A stretch of DNA of 48,985 nucleotides from Streptomyces altiplanensis (GTDB taxonomy: Bacteria; Actinomycetota; Actinomycetes; Streptomycetales; Streptomycetaceae): positions 1 through 48,985 of the forward strand of contig RHMC01000041.1 in assembly GCA_003719395.1 (NCBI GenBank). The letters are read 5' to 3'. Below the pieces are notes generated by a model. It saw only the letters and a program-made list of their open reading frames with translations, did not search any database and had not been told where the DNA came from. Below are positions 37,678-45,555 of the stretch, piece by piece (positions within the stretch are counted from its first letter, which is position 1; every line of letters starts with the position of its first letter). The position numbers and the translations under genes were made by a program.

Positions 37678-38967
37678 TCAGCGGCCCTCGACCGGGACGA
37701 AGTCGCGCAGGACCTCGCCGGTGTAGATCTGGCGCGGGCGGCCGATGCGGGAACCCGGCTCCTTGATCATCTCGTGCCACTGGGCGATCCAGCCCGGGAG
37801 ACGGCCCAGCGCGAAGAGCACCGTGAACATCTCGGTCGGGAAGCCCATGGCCCGGTAGATCAGGCCGGTGTAGAAGTCGACGTTCGGGTAGAGCTTGCGC
37901 TCCACGAAGTACTCGTCGGCCAGTGCGTGCTCTTCGAGCTTGAGCGCGATGTCGAGCAGCTCGTCGTCCTTGCCCAGAGCGGAGAGGACGTCGTGCGCCG
38001 CGGCCTTGATGATCTTCGCCCGGGGGTCGAAGTTCTTGTAGACGCGGTGCCCGAAGCCCATGAGCTTCACGCCGTCTTCCTTGTTCTTCACCTTGCGGAT
38101 GAAGCTGTCGACGTCGCCGCCCGAAGCCTGGATGCCCTCCAGCATCTCCAGGACGGACTGGTTGGCGCCGCCGTGCAGCGGGCCCCACAGGGCGCTGATG
38201 CCGGCGGAGATCGAGGCGAACATGTTCGCCTGCGAAGAGCCGACCAGGCGCACGGTGGACGTCGAACAGTTCTGCTCGTGGTCCGCGTGCAGGATCAGCA
38301 GCTTCTCCAGCGCCGCGACCACGACCGGGTCCGGCACGTACTCCTGCGCCGGGACCGAGAAGGTCATGCGCAGGAAGTTCTCGACGTACCCGAGGTCGTT
38401 GCTCGGGTAGACGAAGGGGTGGCCGATCGACTTCTTGTACGCGTACGCCGCGATCGTCGGAAGCTTGGCGAGGAGGCGGATCGTCGAAAGGTGACGCTGC
38501 TTCTCGTCGAACGGGTTGTGGCTGTCCTGGTAGAAGGTGGACAGCGCGCTGACCACCGACGACAGCATGGCCATCGGGTGCGCGTCACGCGGGAAGCCGT
38601 CGAAGAACCGCTTCACGTCCTCGTGCAGCAGCGTGTGCTGGGTGATCTCGTTCTTGAAGGCCGAAAGCTCGTCGACCTTGGGGAGCTCACCGTTGATCAG
38701 CAGGTACGCCACCTCGACGAAGGTGGAGCCGTCGGCCAGCTGCTCGATGGGGTATCCGCGGTAGCGCAGAATGCCCTGCTCACCGTCGAGGTAGGTGATC
38801 GCGGATTTATAGGCGGCCGTGTTGCCGTATCCGCTGTCGAGAGTCACCAGACCGGTCTGAGCCCGGAGCTTCCCGATGTCGAAGCCCTTGTCGCCGACGG
38901 TGCTGTCGATCACCGGGTAGGTGTACTCGCCATCGCCGTACCGCAGTACTACAGAGTTGTCGCTCAC
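37678..38967 (-). CDS. gltA: Citrate synthase (type II)
   Basis: 429 residues from GTG at 38967 (GAGGGA upstream; product VSDNSVVLRYGDGEYTYPV). It has LDSGYGNTAAYKSAITYLDG, ILRYRGYPIEQLA, LILHADHEQNCSTSTVRL (His at the oxaloacetate site), LWGPLHGGANQ (catalytic His), GFGHRVYKNFDPRA (active-site His and Arg) and the final Asp region. It condenses acetyl-CoA and oxaloacetate in the first TCA step. The N-terminal extension and length match hexameric, NADH-sensitive type II enzymes. It is monocistronic, with its own terminator. No frameshift is seen. Confidence 0.96.
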   Translation of the reverse strand: MSDNSVVLRYGDGEYTYPVIDSTVGDKGFDIGKLRAQTGLVTLDSGYGNTAAYKSAITYLDGEQGILRYRGYPIEQLADGSTFVEVAYLLINGELPKVDELSAFKNEITQHTLLHEDVKRFFDGFPRDAHPMAMLSSVVSALSTFYQDSHNPFDEKQRHLSTIRLLAKLPTIAAYAYKKSIGHPFVYPSNDLGYVENFLRMTFSVPAQEYVPDPVVVAALEKLLILHADHEQNCSTSTVRLVGSSQANMFASISAGISALWGPLHGGANQSVLEMLEGIQASGGDVDSFIRKVKNKEDGVKLMGFGHRVYKNFDPRAKIIKAAAHDVLSALGKDDELLDIALKLEEHALADEYFVERKLYPNVDFYTGLIYRAMGFPTEMFTVLFALGRLPGWIAQWHEMIKEPGSRIGRPRQIYTGEVLRDFVPVEGR

Positions 38968-39075
38968 GTCATCCCTCACCGACGTAGTGCCTCTTCTTCG
39001 AGGTGCCCTGACTGTCTCTACCATCCCCCATTTGGCTCAGCAGAGTGCACTCGGGGTCGGCCATTAGGCCCATTC

Positions 39076-39092
39076 GCGGCACTCAGTGCCGC
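39076..39092. promoter_or_regulatory. Perfect inverted repeat GCGGCACT-c-AGTGCCGC
   Basis: It lies 110 bases upstream of the gltA start and 84 bases after the recD2 stop. It could be an operator for gltA or a short terminator stem for recD2 (six-pair stem with a 5-base loop). Confidence 0.4.
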
Positions 39093-39175
39093 CAACCTGC
39101 TCATCCTGCCCCCTTCGCCCCAGTTCTGGAAGTCCGGGGAGACGTTTGCCATGAACAGTCCCCCTATGGTGCGTT

Positions 39176-41425
39176 TTACGCCACCGCGCGGTTCCTCTCC
39201 ATCCGTCCGGCGAGCCGGTGATCCAGTGCCGTACACCGCCGGCCTGCGGAAACCGTACGGACGGCCTGGCCGATCGCCTTGCGGGAGCCGACCAGCACGA
39301 CCAGCTTCTTGGCCCGGGTGACCGCGGTGTAGAGCAGATTGCGCTGGAGCATCATCCAGGCCCCGGTGGTGACCGGAATCACCACCGCCGGATATTCGCT
39401 GCCCTGCGAGCGGTGGATCGTCACGGCGTACGCGTGTGCCAGCTCGTCCAGCTCGTCGAAGTCGTACGGAACCTCCTCGTCCTCGTCCGTCAGCACCGTC
39501 AGGCGCTGGTCGTCGAGGTTGAGCGAGGTGACCACGCCCACGGTGCCGTTGAAGACCCCGTTCTGCCCCTTCTCGTAATTGTTCCGAATCTGGGTCACCT
39601 TGTCCCCGACACGGAAGACCCTGCCGCCGAACCTCTTCTCCGGGAGGTCGGGCCTGGCGGGCGTGATCGCCTGCTGGAGCAGGCCGTTGAGCGCTCCCGC
39701 GCCGGCCGGGCCGCGGTGCATCGGGGCCAGCACCTGGATGTCGCGCCTCGGGTCGAGACCGAACTTGGCGGGGATGCGGCGGGCGGCGACGTCCACCGTG
39801 ACCCGTCCGGCGTCCTCGGTCTCGTCCTCGACGAAGAGGAAGAAGTCCGGAAGGCCCTGAGTGATGGGCTGGACACCGGAGTTGATGCGGTGCGCGTTCG
39901 TCACCACGCCCGACTGCCGGGCCTGGCGGAAGATCCGGGTCAGGCGGACGGAGGGGACCGGCCCGCCGTCGGCCAGGAGGTCGCGCAGCACCTCCCCCGC
40001 GCCCACCGAGGGCAGCTGGTCGACATCACCCACGAGAAGCAGGTGCGCACCGGGCGCGACGGCCTTCACGAGCTTGTTGGCCAGCAGCAGGTCGAGCATC
40101 GACGCCTCGTCGACGACGACCAGGTCGGCGTCGAGGGGGCGGTCCTTGTCGTACGCCGCGTCGCCGCCCGGCTTGAGCTCCAGCAGGCGGTGCACGGTGG
40201 ACGCGTCGGCCCCGGTGAGCTCGGCCAGCCGCTTGGCCGCCCGGCCGGTGGGCGCGGCCAGCACCACCTTCGCCTTCTTGGCGCGGGCCAGCTCCACGAT
40301 GGAGCGGACCGTGAAGGACTTGCCGCAGCCGGGACCGCCGGTGAGCACGGCCACCTTCTCGGTCAGCGCGAGCTTGACGGCCGCCTGCTGTTCGGGCGCC
40401 AGCTCGGCGCCGGTACGCCCCGCCAGCCACGTCAGCGCCTTGTCCCAGGCCACGTCCCGGAACGCCAGCATCCGGTCCTCGGAGGTGCGCAGGAGACGCT
40501 GGGCCTGCGCGGCGAGGGACACCTCGGCCCGGTGGAAGGGGACGAGGTAGACGGCGGTGACGGGGTCACCTTCGCCGCCCTCCGGGGGCGGCACCTTCTC
40601 CCGTACGACGCCCTCGTCCGCCGCCAGTTCGGCCAGGCAGTCGATGACCAGGCCCGTGTCCACCTGGAGCAGCTTCACGGCGTCGCTGATCAGCTGCTCC
40701 TCCGGGAGGTAGCAGTGGCCCTGGTCCGTGGACTGCGACAGCGCGTACTGGAGGCCGGCCTTCACGCGTTCGGGGCTGTCGTGCGGGATGCCGACGGACT
40801 GGGCGATCCGGTCGGCGGTGAGGAAGCCGATGCCCCAGACGTCGGCGGCCAGCCGGTAGGGCTCGTTCCTCACCACGGAGATCGAGGCGTCGCCGTACTT
40901 CTTGTAGATGCGCACCGCGATGGAGGTCGAGACCCCCACGCCCTGGAGGAAGATCATGACCTCCTTGATGGCCTTCTGCTCCTCCCAGGCGGCCGCGATC
41001 ATCCTGGTCCGCTTCGGGCCGAGGCCGGGCACCTCGATCAGCCGCTTCGGCTCGGTCTCGATCACGTCCAGGGTGTCGACGCCGAAGTGCGTGGTGATCC
41101 GGTCGGCCATCACGGGACCGATGCCCTTGATCAGCCCGGAGCCGAGGTAGCGGCGGATGCCCTGGATGGTGGCGGGCAGGACGGTCGTGTAGTTCTCGAC
41201 GGTGAACTGCCTGCCGTACTGGGGATGCGAGCCCCAGCGGCCCTCCATGCGCAGCGACTCCCCCGGCTGCGCGCCGAGCAGCGAACCGACCACCGTGAGG
41301 AGGTCGTCGGACCCGCGCCCGGTGTCGACGCGGGCGACCGTGTAACCGCTCTCTTCGTTGGCGTACGTGATCCGCTCGAGGACCCCTTCGACGACCGCCG
41401 GGACGAACGCTGCTGGACTGGACAT
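39176..41425 (-). CDS. recD2: RecD2-type ATP-dependent DNA helicase
   Basis: 749 residues, intact. The long N-terminal extension that defines RecD2 holds helix-hairpin-helix elements (LIKGIGPVMADRI at about 99; EVPGLGPKRTRMI at about 131). Then come Walker A TGGPGCGKSF (362-371), motif Ia APTGRAAKRL, motif II VVVDEASMLD, motif III GDVDQLPSVG and the SH3-containing C-terminus with AYAVTIHRSQGSEYP. It is a 5'-3' superfamily 1B helicase acting outside RecBCD, linked to repair and fork maintenance. ATG at 41425. It transcribes away from the DUF2975/XRE pair. Confidence 0.94.
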   Translation of the reverse strand: MSSPAAFVPAVVEGVLERITYANEESGYTVARVDTGRGSDDLLTVVGSLLGAQPGESLRMEGRWGSHPQYGRQFTVENYTTVLPATIQGIRRYLGSGLIKGIGPVMADRITTHFGVDTLDVIETEPKRLIEVPGLGPKRTRMIAAAWEEQKAIKEVMIFLQGVGVSTSIAVRIYKKYGDASISVVRNEPYRLAADVWGIGFLTADRIAQSVGIPHDSPERVKAGLQYALSQSTDQGHCYLPEEQLISDAVKLLQVDTGLVIDCLAELAADEGVVREKVPPPEGGEGDPVTAVYLVPFHRAEVSLAAQAQRLLRTSEDRMLAFRDVAWDKALTWLAGRTGAELAPEQQAAVKLALTEKVAVLTGGPGCGKSFTVRSIVELARAKKAKVVLAAPTGRAAKRLAELTGADASTVHRLLELKPGGDAAYDKDRPLDADLVVVDEASMLDLLLANKLVKAVAPGAHLLLVGDVDQLPSVGAGEVLRDLLADGGPVPSVRLTRIFRQARQSGVVTNAHRINSGVQPITQGLPDFFLFVEDETEDAGRVTVDVAARRIPAKFGLDPRRDIQVLAPMHRGPAGAGALNGLLQQAITPARPDLPEKRFGGRVFRVGDKVTQIRNNYEKGQNGVFNGTVGVVTSLNLDDQRLTVLTDEDEEVPYDFDELDELAHAYAVTIHRSQGSEYPAVVIPVTTGAWMMLQRNLLYTAVTRAKKLVVLVGSRKAIGQAVRTVSAGRRCTALDHRLAGRMERNRAVA

Positions 41426-41518
41426 GATCCGACGCTACCCCTCCGCACCGACAGTGCCGCAGGGACTGTGGAAAACACCGGCGGCCCTCAAGGCTTTTGG
41501 TCCGCCCCTTTGCCACAC

Positions 41519-41535
41519 CTATCGAATTTCGATAG
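41519..41535 (+). promoter_or_regulatory. Palindromic operator CTATCGAA-t-TTCGATAG
   Basis: Perfect 8-base arms around one central base, 30 bases before the DUF2975 start. The sequence is AT-rich against its surroundings and overlaps the likely promoter. The XRE regulator encoded at 42065 is the obvious candidate to bind it. Confidence 0.7.
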
Positions 41536-41564
41536 ATTCCCATCGTTGCTCGATCGAGGGAGAG

Positions 41565-42065
41565 ATGATGGGAAAGCTGACAGTGCTCGCGCTGCGCGCC
41601 GTGCTCGTGGCGCTGCTCGCCGGCTCGGTGTTCGCGCAGACGGTGATGGTGGCGCTGCTGGCCACCGACCTGGAGGAGAGCGGCGGGTCCCTCGCGGACC
41701 GGCGCGTCCCGATTCTCGTGATCATCGTCCTGGGCATCGTGGCGGCCCAGGTCGTCCTGGTCTGCGTGTGGCGGCTGGTGACGATGGTGCGACGCGGAAC
41801 GGTGTTCTCCGACGCCGCCTTCCGGTACGTGCACGTGGTGATCGGCGCGTTCGTGGCGGCCGCCCTCCTGGTGTTCGCGCTCGCGGTCGTCCTGGCGCCG
41901 GGCGAAGCCGTCGCCCCGGGCATCGTCCTCCTGCTGGGCGGGGTCGTCGTGGCGGTCCTGGGGGTCGCGCTCGTCGTGCTCGTGCTGCGGATGCTGCTCG
42001 CCCAGGCCGTCGCGCGCGACGTCGAGGCGGCGCGGATGCAGGCCGAGCTGGACGAGGTGATCTGA
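41565..42065 (+). CDS. DUF2975 membrane protein
   Basis: 166 residues with four hydrophobic segments (LTVLALRAVLVALLAGSVFA, VPILVIIVLGIVAAQVVLV, VIGAFVAAALLVFALAVVL, GIVLLLGGVVVAVLGVALVV) and a cytoplasmic tail ending RMQAELDEVI. The family travels with small XRE regulators (YozG-like) in many bacteria; the role is unknown, probably signal sensing or sequestering of its regulator. ATG at 41565 or 41568 follows GAGGGAGAG. The stop TGA shares a base with the next ATG, so translation is coupled. Confidence 0.85.
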   Translation: MMGKLTVLALRAVLVALLAGSVFAQTVMVALLATDLEESGGSLADRRVPILVIIVLGIVAAQVVLVCVWRLVTMVRRGTVFSDAAFRYVHVVIGAFVAAALLVFALAVVLAPGEAVAPGIVLLLGGVVVAVLGVALVVLVLRMLLAQAVARDVEAARMQAELDEVI

Positions 42066-42286
42066 TGCCGATCGCCGTCGACATCGACGTGATGCTGGCC
42101 AGGCGGAAGATGTCCGTGGGCGAGCTCGCGGACCGCGTCGGGATCACTTCCGCCAACCTGGCGGTGCTCAAGAACGGCCGCGCCAAGGCGGTGCGCTTCG
42201 CGACGCTCGCCGCGCTCAGCGAGGCACTCGAATGCCAGCCGGGAGACCTGCTGCGCTGGGAGGCCGAGGGCGCCGCGGACGGGTGA
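42065..42286 (+). CDS. Small XRE/Cro-type repressor, YozG-like
   Basis: 73 residues, almost all helix-turn-helix: MLARRKMSVGELADRVGITS is helices 1-2 and ANLAVLKNGRAKAVRFATL the recognition helix and next turn, followed by SEALECQPGDLLRWE. This is the Cro/C1 HTH_26 type that accompanies DUF2975. It probably represses its own operon through the palindrome at 41519-41535. Confidence 0.9.
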   Translation: MPIAVDIDVMLARRKMSVGELADRVGITSANLAVLKNGRAKAVRFATLAALSEALECQPGDLLRWEAEGAADG

Positions 42287-42420
42287 CGCCGGCCGTCGGG
42301 GCCTGTGGCCGGTGGCCGGGGCCAGTGCGTCGCGGAAGCCCCGCGCTGCCGCACGTTCCCTGGAAGTGCTTGTTCAGGGTGGACGACAGCACGGGACCGG
42401 TCAGGGATGCTGACGGTTCG

Positions 42421-42741
42421 TCAGTTTCCGTTGTCCGGGGCGGGCCCCGCCGTGCCCAGCCGCGCTCCCCGGCTCTCCGCGACCCGCTTGACGTCCCGCA
42501 GCGACTCGCTCAGCCGGCTGGCGAGGAAGTGCAGCTCGCCACCGGTCACCCGGCGGTCCGCGAGCAGGTCGGCCGCGTGGCCCAGAAGGTCGTCCGCCAT
42601 GCCGAGTTGAATGCTCTCGATGCCGTCCGCGACCCGTGACACATGGCCGGTGCCGTCACCCAGGACGTAGCACGGCTTGCCCTGTTCCCCCGCCCAGGGC
42701 AGTAGCCGCAACGTGAGCCGATCGCACTGCTCGCCGTTCAC
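42421..42741 (-). CDS. Conserved small Streptomyces protein next to an XRE regulator
   Basis: 106 residues from GTG at 42741, which overlaps the stop of the preceding gene (GTGA). It starts VNGEQCDRLTLRLLPWAGEQ and continues GKPCYVLGDGTGHVSRVADG and IQLGMADDLLGHAADLLADR. A short beta segment with two Cys precedes a helical tail. I recognise the pattern as a recurrent Streptomyces protein found beside XRE regulators; its biochemical role is not known. An antagonist or co-factor of the regulator would fit the context. Confidence 0.75.
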   Translation of the reverse strand: MNGEQCDRLTLRLLPWAGEQGKPCYVLGDGTGHVSRVADGIESIQLGMADDLLGHAADLLADRRVTGGELHFLASRLSESLRDVKRVAESRGARLGTAGPAPDNGN

Positions 42742-43064
42742 GCGCCGACCTCCACCCCGTGGATGGACCGGGGTCCGACGTCCGCCCCGTGCACGGCGAG
42801 CCACAGCGCGCGCCGCCGCGTCCGCTGCCGCCGCACTTCGGCCAGTTGCCGCTCGTGCACTTCGAGGTGCGGGCGGACCAGCGGGCCGGTCTCCTCGTGC
42901 GGAGGGCGTTCGCCGGTGCGGTGGGCGGTCGGTCCTCCGACGTAGTCGCAGGAGTACGGGTACGCGCACTCGTACGCACGCGAGCCCGTCGGCCGATGCC
43001 GCCCTCTGCCGGGGAACGGAAGCCGCAGCAGCGGCTCGAAGAGGCGAGCGATAAGGTCCGTCAT
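42738..43064 (-). CDS. Small basic protein paired with XRE regulator (paralogue of 24101-24376)
   Basis: 108 residues. MTDLIARLFEPLLRLPFPGRGRHR is an amphipathic start like that of the 24101 protein. The end RRRALWLAVHGADVGPRSIHGVEVG matches its RRRALWLAVHGVGIGPRLIHGV. Between them is a linker with two Cys (AYECAYPYSC) and a charged helix. Its function is unknown. It lies downstream of, and on the same strand as, the XRE regulator at 43252. Confidence 0.7.
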   Translation of the reverse strand: MTDLIARLFEPLLRLPFPGRGRHRPTGSRAYECAYPYSCDYVGGPTAHRTGERPPHEETGPLVRPHLEVHERQLAEVRRQRTRRRALWLAVHGADVGPRSIHGVEVGA

Positions 43065-43251
43065 GTCAGCCTGCTTTCCTCAGGTCGGCCACGCTCCCGG
43101 ACCGCGCCCAACGCGGTCGCGGGAGTCTTCTCACTGGCGGGCGAGTCCCGTCGCCGGGGCTCGCACTGCGCCAGGAGAGCAACGCTAGGGAGAGCCGTAA
43201 CCAGCAGCAATGGCACTTCGGCCGGAGGTCAGGCGGAAGTGCCACACACCG

Positions 43252-44430
43252 TCACACGGGCATGCCCACGGCATCAGCAAGGCTGCGCATCTCAGGAGTG
43301 AGCGTCCGGCGCCGGGCAAGGATCCCGCTCACGATGTCCTGGGCATAGCGCTGCTTGGGAAACCACTGGGGCGCGGTGGCCCGGAGGCCGGTCAGGATGT
43401 CAACAGCCTCCGCGTACTGCCGTGTACGGGCATGGGCATTCGCCACGTCCAAGAGGTGCCGGTTGCGATTGTTCGAGGTCGGGCGCAGGCCGTGCACCGG
43501 TACATTCGCCGCCAGCTTGAGCACCAGGTCGGGACGGTCCACCACCATCGCGTTCTCAGCCCGCTTGAGCGCTACGGTCACAGGGCCGAACGCTTGCAGG
43601 AAGTTCCCCTCGGGCGTGTACTCCCGCCCCAGGGCAACCGCCGCAGCGTGTGCCAGCCGGATGGCGTCCTCCGCCTCGCCGGGCCGGTTGTCCCGTACCG
43701 CAGCGGCAGACATCCTCAGCAGCAGCCACCCCCAGGCGCTCAGCTCAGCGGGCGTGGCGCGGGAGAGCCGAGGCTCCACTTCGTCAGCCCACCGAGACGC
43801 CAGGTCACGCGCTTCGCCCAGTCGGCCACGCCGGAGCAGGAGCCAGCACATGATGCTGGCTGTCGCTGCGCTGTGGAGCCGGTCGGACGACTCGTCCATC
43901 GACCGCTCCAGTGCTGCTTCCGCCGCGTCGAACTGACGCATCTGAGTCAGTAGCCAACCGGTGAGCTGCAAAATCCGCGCACGGACGGCACGCCCCTCGG
44001 GATCACTCCGCACCAGGGCTTCGGCATCCCGCAACAGCGAAGGCAGGATCGTGCTCAGCTCCACGAAACGGTCACCCGAAAACAACGGCATCGCGGCGTT
44101 CAGTGCCTGGCGCACCCCGGCGGTGGTCGGTGGCTCGTCCACGGTGTCGACCACTGACGAGGTCAGAAGCACCCGGCGCAAGGGCTTCCACTGGGCGTCC
44201 GCATCGACGACATCGTCCTCGGCACGGGAAGCAACCACGAGTTGAGTGGTCGGCACCCGCAGCGCCGCCGCCAGCCGCCGCACGGTCTCCAGCCGCGTGT
44301 CCTCCCGCTCCCCCTGCTCCAGCTTTCGGATCAGGGACAGCGAGACACCTGATTCGTTCGCGAGCTCGCGCTGTGACAGGCCTCGGCGTTTGCGGACTTC
44401 GCGGAGCCGCTCCCCGACATTGGCACCCAT
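43252..44430 (-). CDS. XRE-family regulator with TPR-like domain (second copy type)
   Basis: 392 residues. The N-terminal helix-turn-helix RGLSQRELANESGVSLSLIR is followed by KLEQGEREDTRLETVRRLAA. The remaining 300 residues are helical repeats (LQLTGWLLTQMRQFDAAEAA, ASIMCWLLLRRGRLGEARDL, LLDVANAHARTRQYAEAVDI). It shares its architecture with the regulator at 22620 but the sequences are distant. ATG at 44430. Two small genes follow on the same strand after a 187-base gap. Confidence 0.88.
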   Translation of the reverse strand: MGANVGERLREVRKRRGLSQRELANESGVSLSLIRKLEQGEREDTRLETVRRLAAALRVPTTQLVVASRAEDDVVDADAQWKPLRRVLLTSSVVDTVDEPPTTAGVRQALNAAMPLFSGDRFVELSTILPSLLRDAEALVRSDPEGRAVRARILQLTGWLLTQMRQFDAAEAALERSMDESSDRLHSAATASIMCWLLLRRGRLGEARDLASRWADEVEPRLSRATPAELSAWGWLLLRMSAAAVRDNRPGEAEDAIRLAHAAAVALGREYTPEGNFLQAFGPVTVALKRAENAMVVDRPDLVLKLAANVPVHGLRPTSNNRNRHLLDVANAHARTRQYAEAVDILTGLRATAPQWFPKQRYAQDIVSGILARRRTLTPEMRSLADAVGMPV

Positions 44431-44715
44431 GAAATTGAGCGTACGCCCGGAGACGAATCACGGGCATCGGAGTTCCCGGAACCACCCATCGGGAGCGCGC
44501 TCGTCGACGCGGGGAAGCCAAGGAGGCCCGGTCCGTCGACCGGGCCCCTCAGATCCCCCTCCGTAACAGGCCTCCCCGAATCCCCCCGGATCCCTCCCCG
44601 GAAGCCCTGATGCCAAGTACGACCCGCAAGGTGGCGGAAGGGTTGCGCGGCGGATCGAAGAAATTTGATTACGGCACGAGGCGACCGCGAAGTGATCGCG
44701 TCCACAGGGTTTCGG
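44431..44715. other. Intergenic region between the isomerase operon end and the XRE regulator
   Basis: 285 bases with no gene seen. It holds the promoter of the XRE regulator, a GC-rich hairpin (44525-44546), and an AT-rich stretch (about 44655-44675, GAAGAAATTTGATTA) just after the end of the sugar operon. Confidence 0.4.
44525..44546. terminator. Hairpin GGCCCGGTC-cgtc-GACCGGGCC
   Basis: A perfect 9-bp stem with a 4-base loop lies between the sugar-catabolic operon and the XRE regulator. Its distance from the operon stop (170 bases) makes the assignment uncertain. Confidence 0.5.
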
Positions 44716-45555
44716 TCACGAAGGAAGGACGTGCGTGACGTAGCGGTCGGCCACCTCTGCCAGGACTTCCGTGCCGTCCCGGGCCCAGAGGGTCTCGTTG
44801 AAGATCTCCACCTCGATCGGCCCCGTGTAGCCGGCCGCGTCCACCAGGGCGTGGAAGCGGCGGAAGTCGACCGCGCCGTCGCCCAGCTGCCCCCGGCCCA
44901 GCAGGACGCCGGCGGGCAGCGGAGTGATCCAGTCCGCCAGCTGGAACGCGGCGATGCGCTCGCCCGCGCGGGCGACGCCGTCCGCGACGCGGTCGTCCCA
45001 CCACAGGTGGTACGTGTCGACGACCACGCCCACCTGGTCCGCCGGGAAGCATTCCGCGAGGTCGAGCGCCTGGCCCAGGGTCGAGACCACGCAGCGGTCC
45101 GAGGCGAACATCGGGTGCAGCGGCTCGATGGCCAGGCGTACGCCCCGTTCGGCGGCGTACGGCGCGAGTTCGGCCAGCGCCTCCGCGATGCGCTCGCGGG
45201 CGGCGTGCAGGTCGCGGCTGCCGGGCGGGAGGCCGCCGGAGACCAGGACCAGGGTGGCGGTGCCGAGAGCGGCGGCCTCGTCAATGGCCCGGCGGTTGTC
45301 GGCCAGGGCCGAGGCCCGGTCGGCGTCGCCGACGCCCGTGAGGAAGCCGCCCCGGCACAGACTGGTGACGGTCAGCCCCGCGTCCCGCATCAGGCGGGCG
45401 GCGCGCTCGACGCCGTACTCCTGGACCGGTGCGCGCCACAGGCCCACGCCGGGGACGCCCGCCTTCGCGCAGCCCTCGGCCAGCTCGGGCAGGGACCACT
45501 GCTTGATGGTCTCCTGGTTGAGGGAGAGCCGGGAGAGGTCACTCACTGGACTCAC
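44716..45555 (-). CDS. Sugar phosphate isomerase/epimerase (TIM barrel)
   Basis: 279 residues. AP-endonuclease-2-like barrel: LSLNQETIKQWSLPELAEGC, VTSLCRGGFLTG, TLVLVSGGLPPGSRDL, VRLAIEPLHPMFASDRC (metal Glu), VGVVVDTYHLWWDDR (metal Asp/His), FQLADWITPLPAG and IEVEIFNETLW (metal Glu). All four metal positions are present, so it should be active. It probably epimerises or isomerises a keto-sugar made by the upstream oxidoreductase. GTG at 45555 overlaps the DUF993 stop (GTGA). Last gene of the operon. Confidence 0.88.
   Translation of the reverse strand: MSPVSDLSRLSLNQETIKQWSLPELAEGCAKAGVPGVGLWRAPVQEYGVERAARLMRDAGLTVTSLCRGGFLTGVGDADRASALADNRRAIDEAAALGTATLVLVSGGLPPGSRDLHAARERIAEALAELAPYAAERGVRLAIEPLHPMFASDRCVVSTLGQALDLAECFPADQVGVVVDTYHLWWDDRVADGVARAGERIAAFQLADWITPLPAGVLLGRGQLGDGAVDFRRFHALVDAAGYTGPIEVEIFNETLWARDGTEVLAEVADRYVTHVLPS

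Noticed and set aside
39218..42286. A very long open frame (over 1000 codons) on the plus strand opposite recD2, and a similar one at 732-3395 opposite ettA
   Set aside because: Both are the antisense shadows of well-conserved genes, caused by GC bias at third positions. Their products are Arg/Gly/His-rich without family motifs, and the minus-strand genes have full domain sets.
20246..42384. A 17-base identity (GTGCTTGTTCAGGGTGG) between the end of the SMP-30-like gene and the 42.37 kb intergenic region
   Set aside because: A single short match without flanking similarity in a GC-rich window; chance is sufficient.
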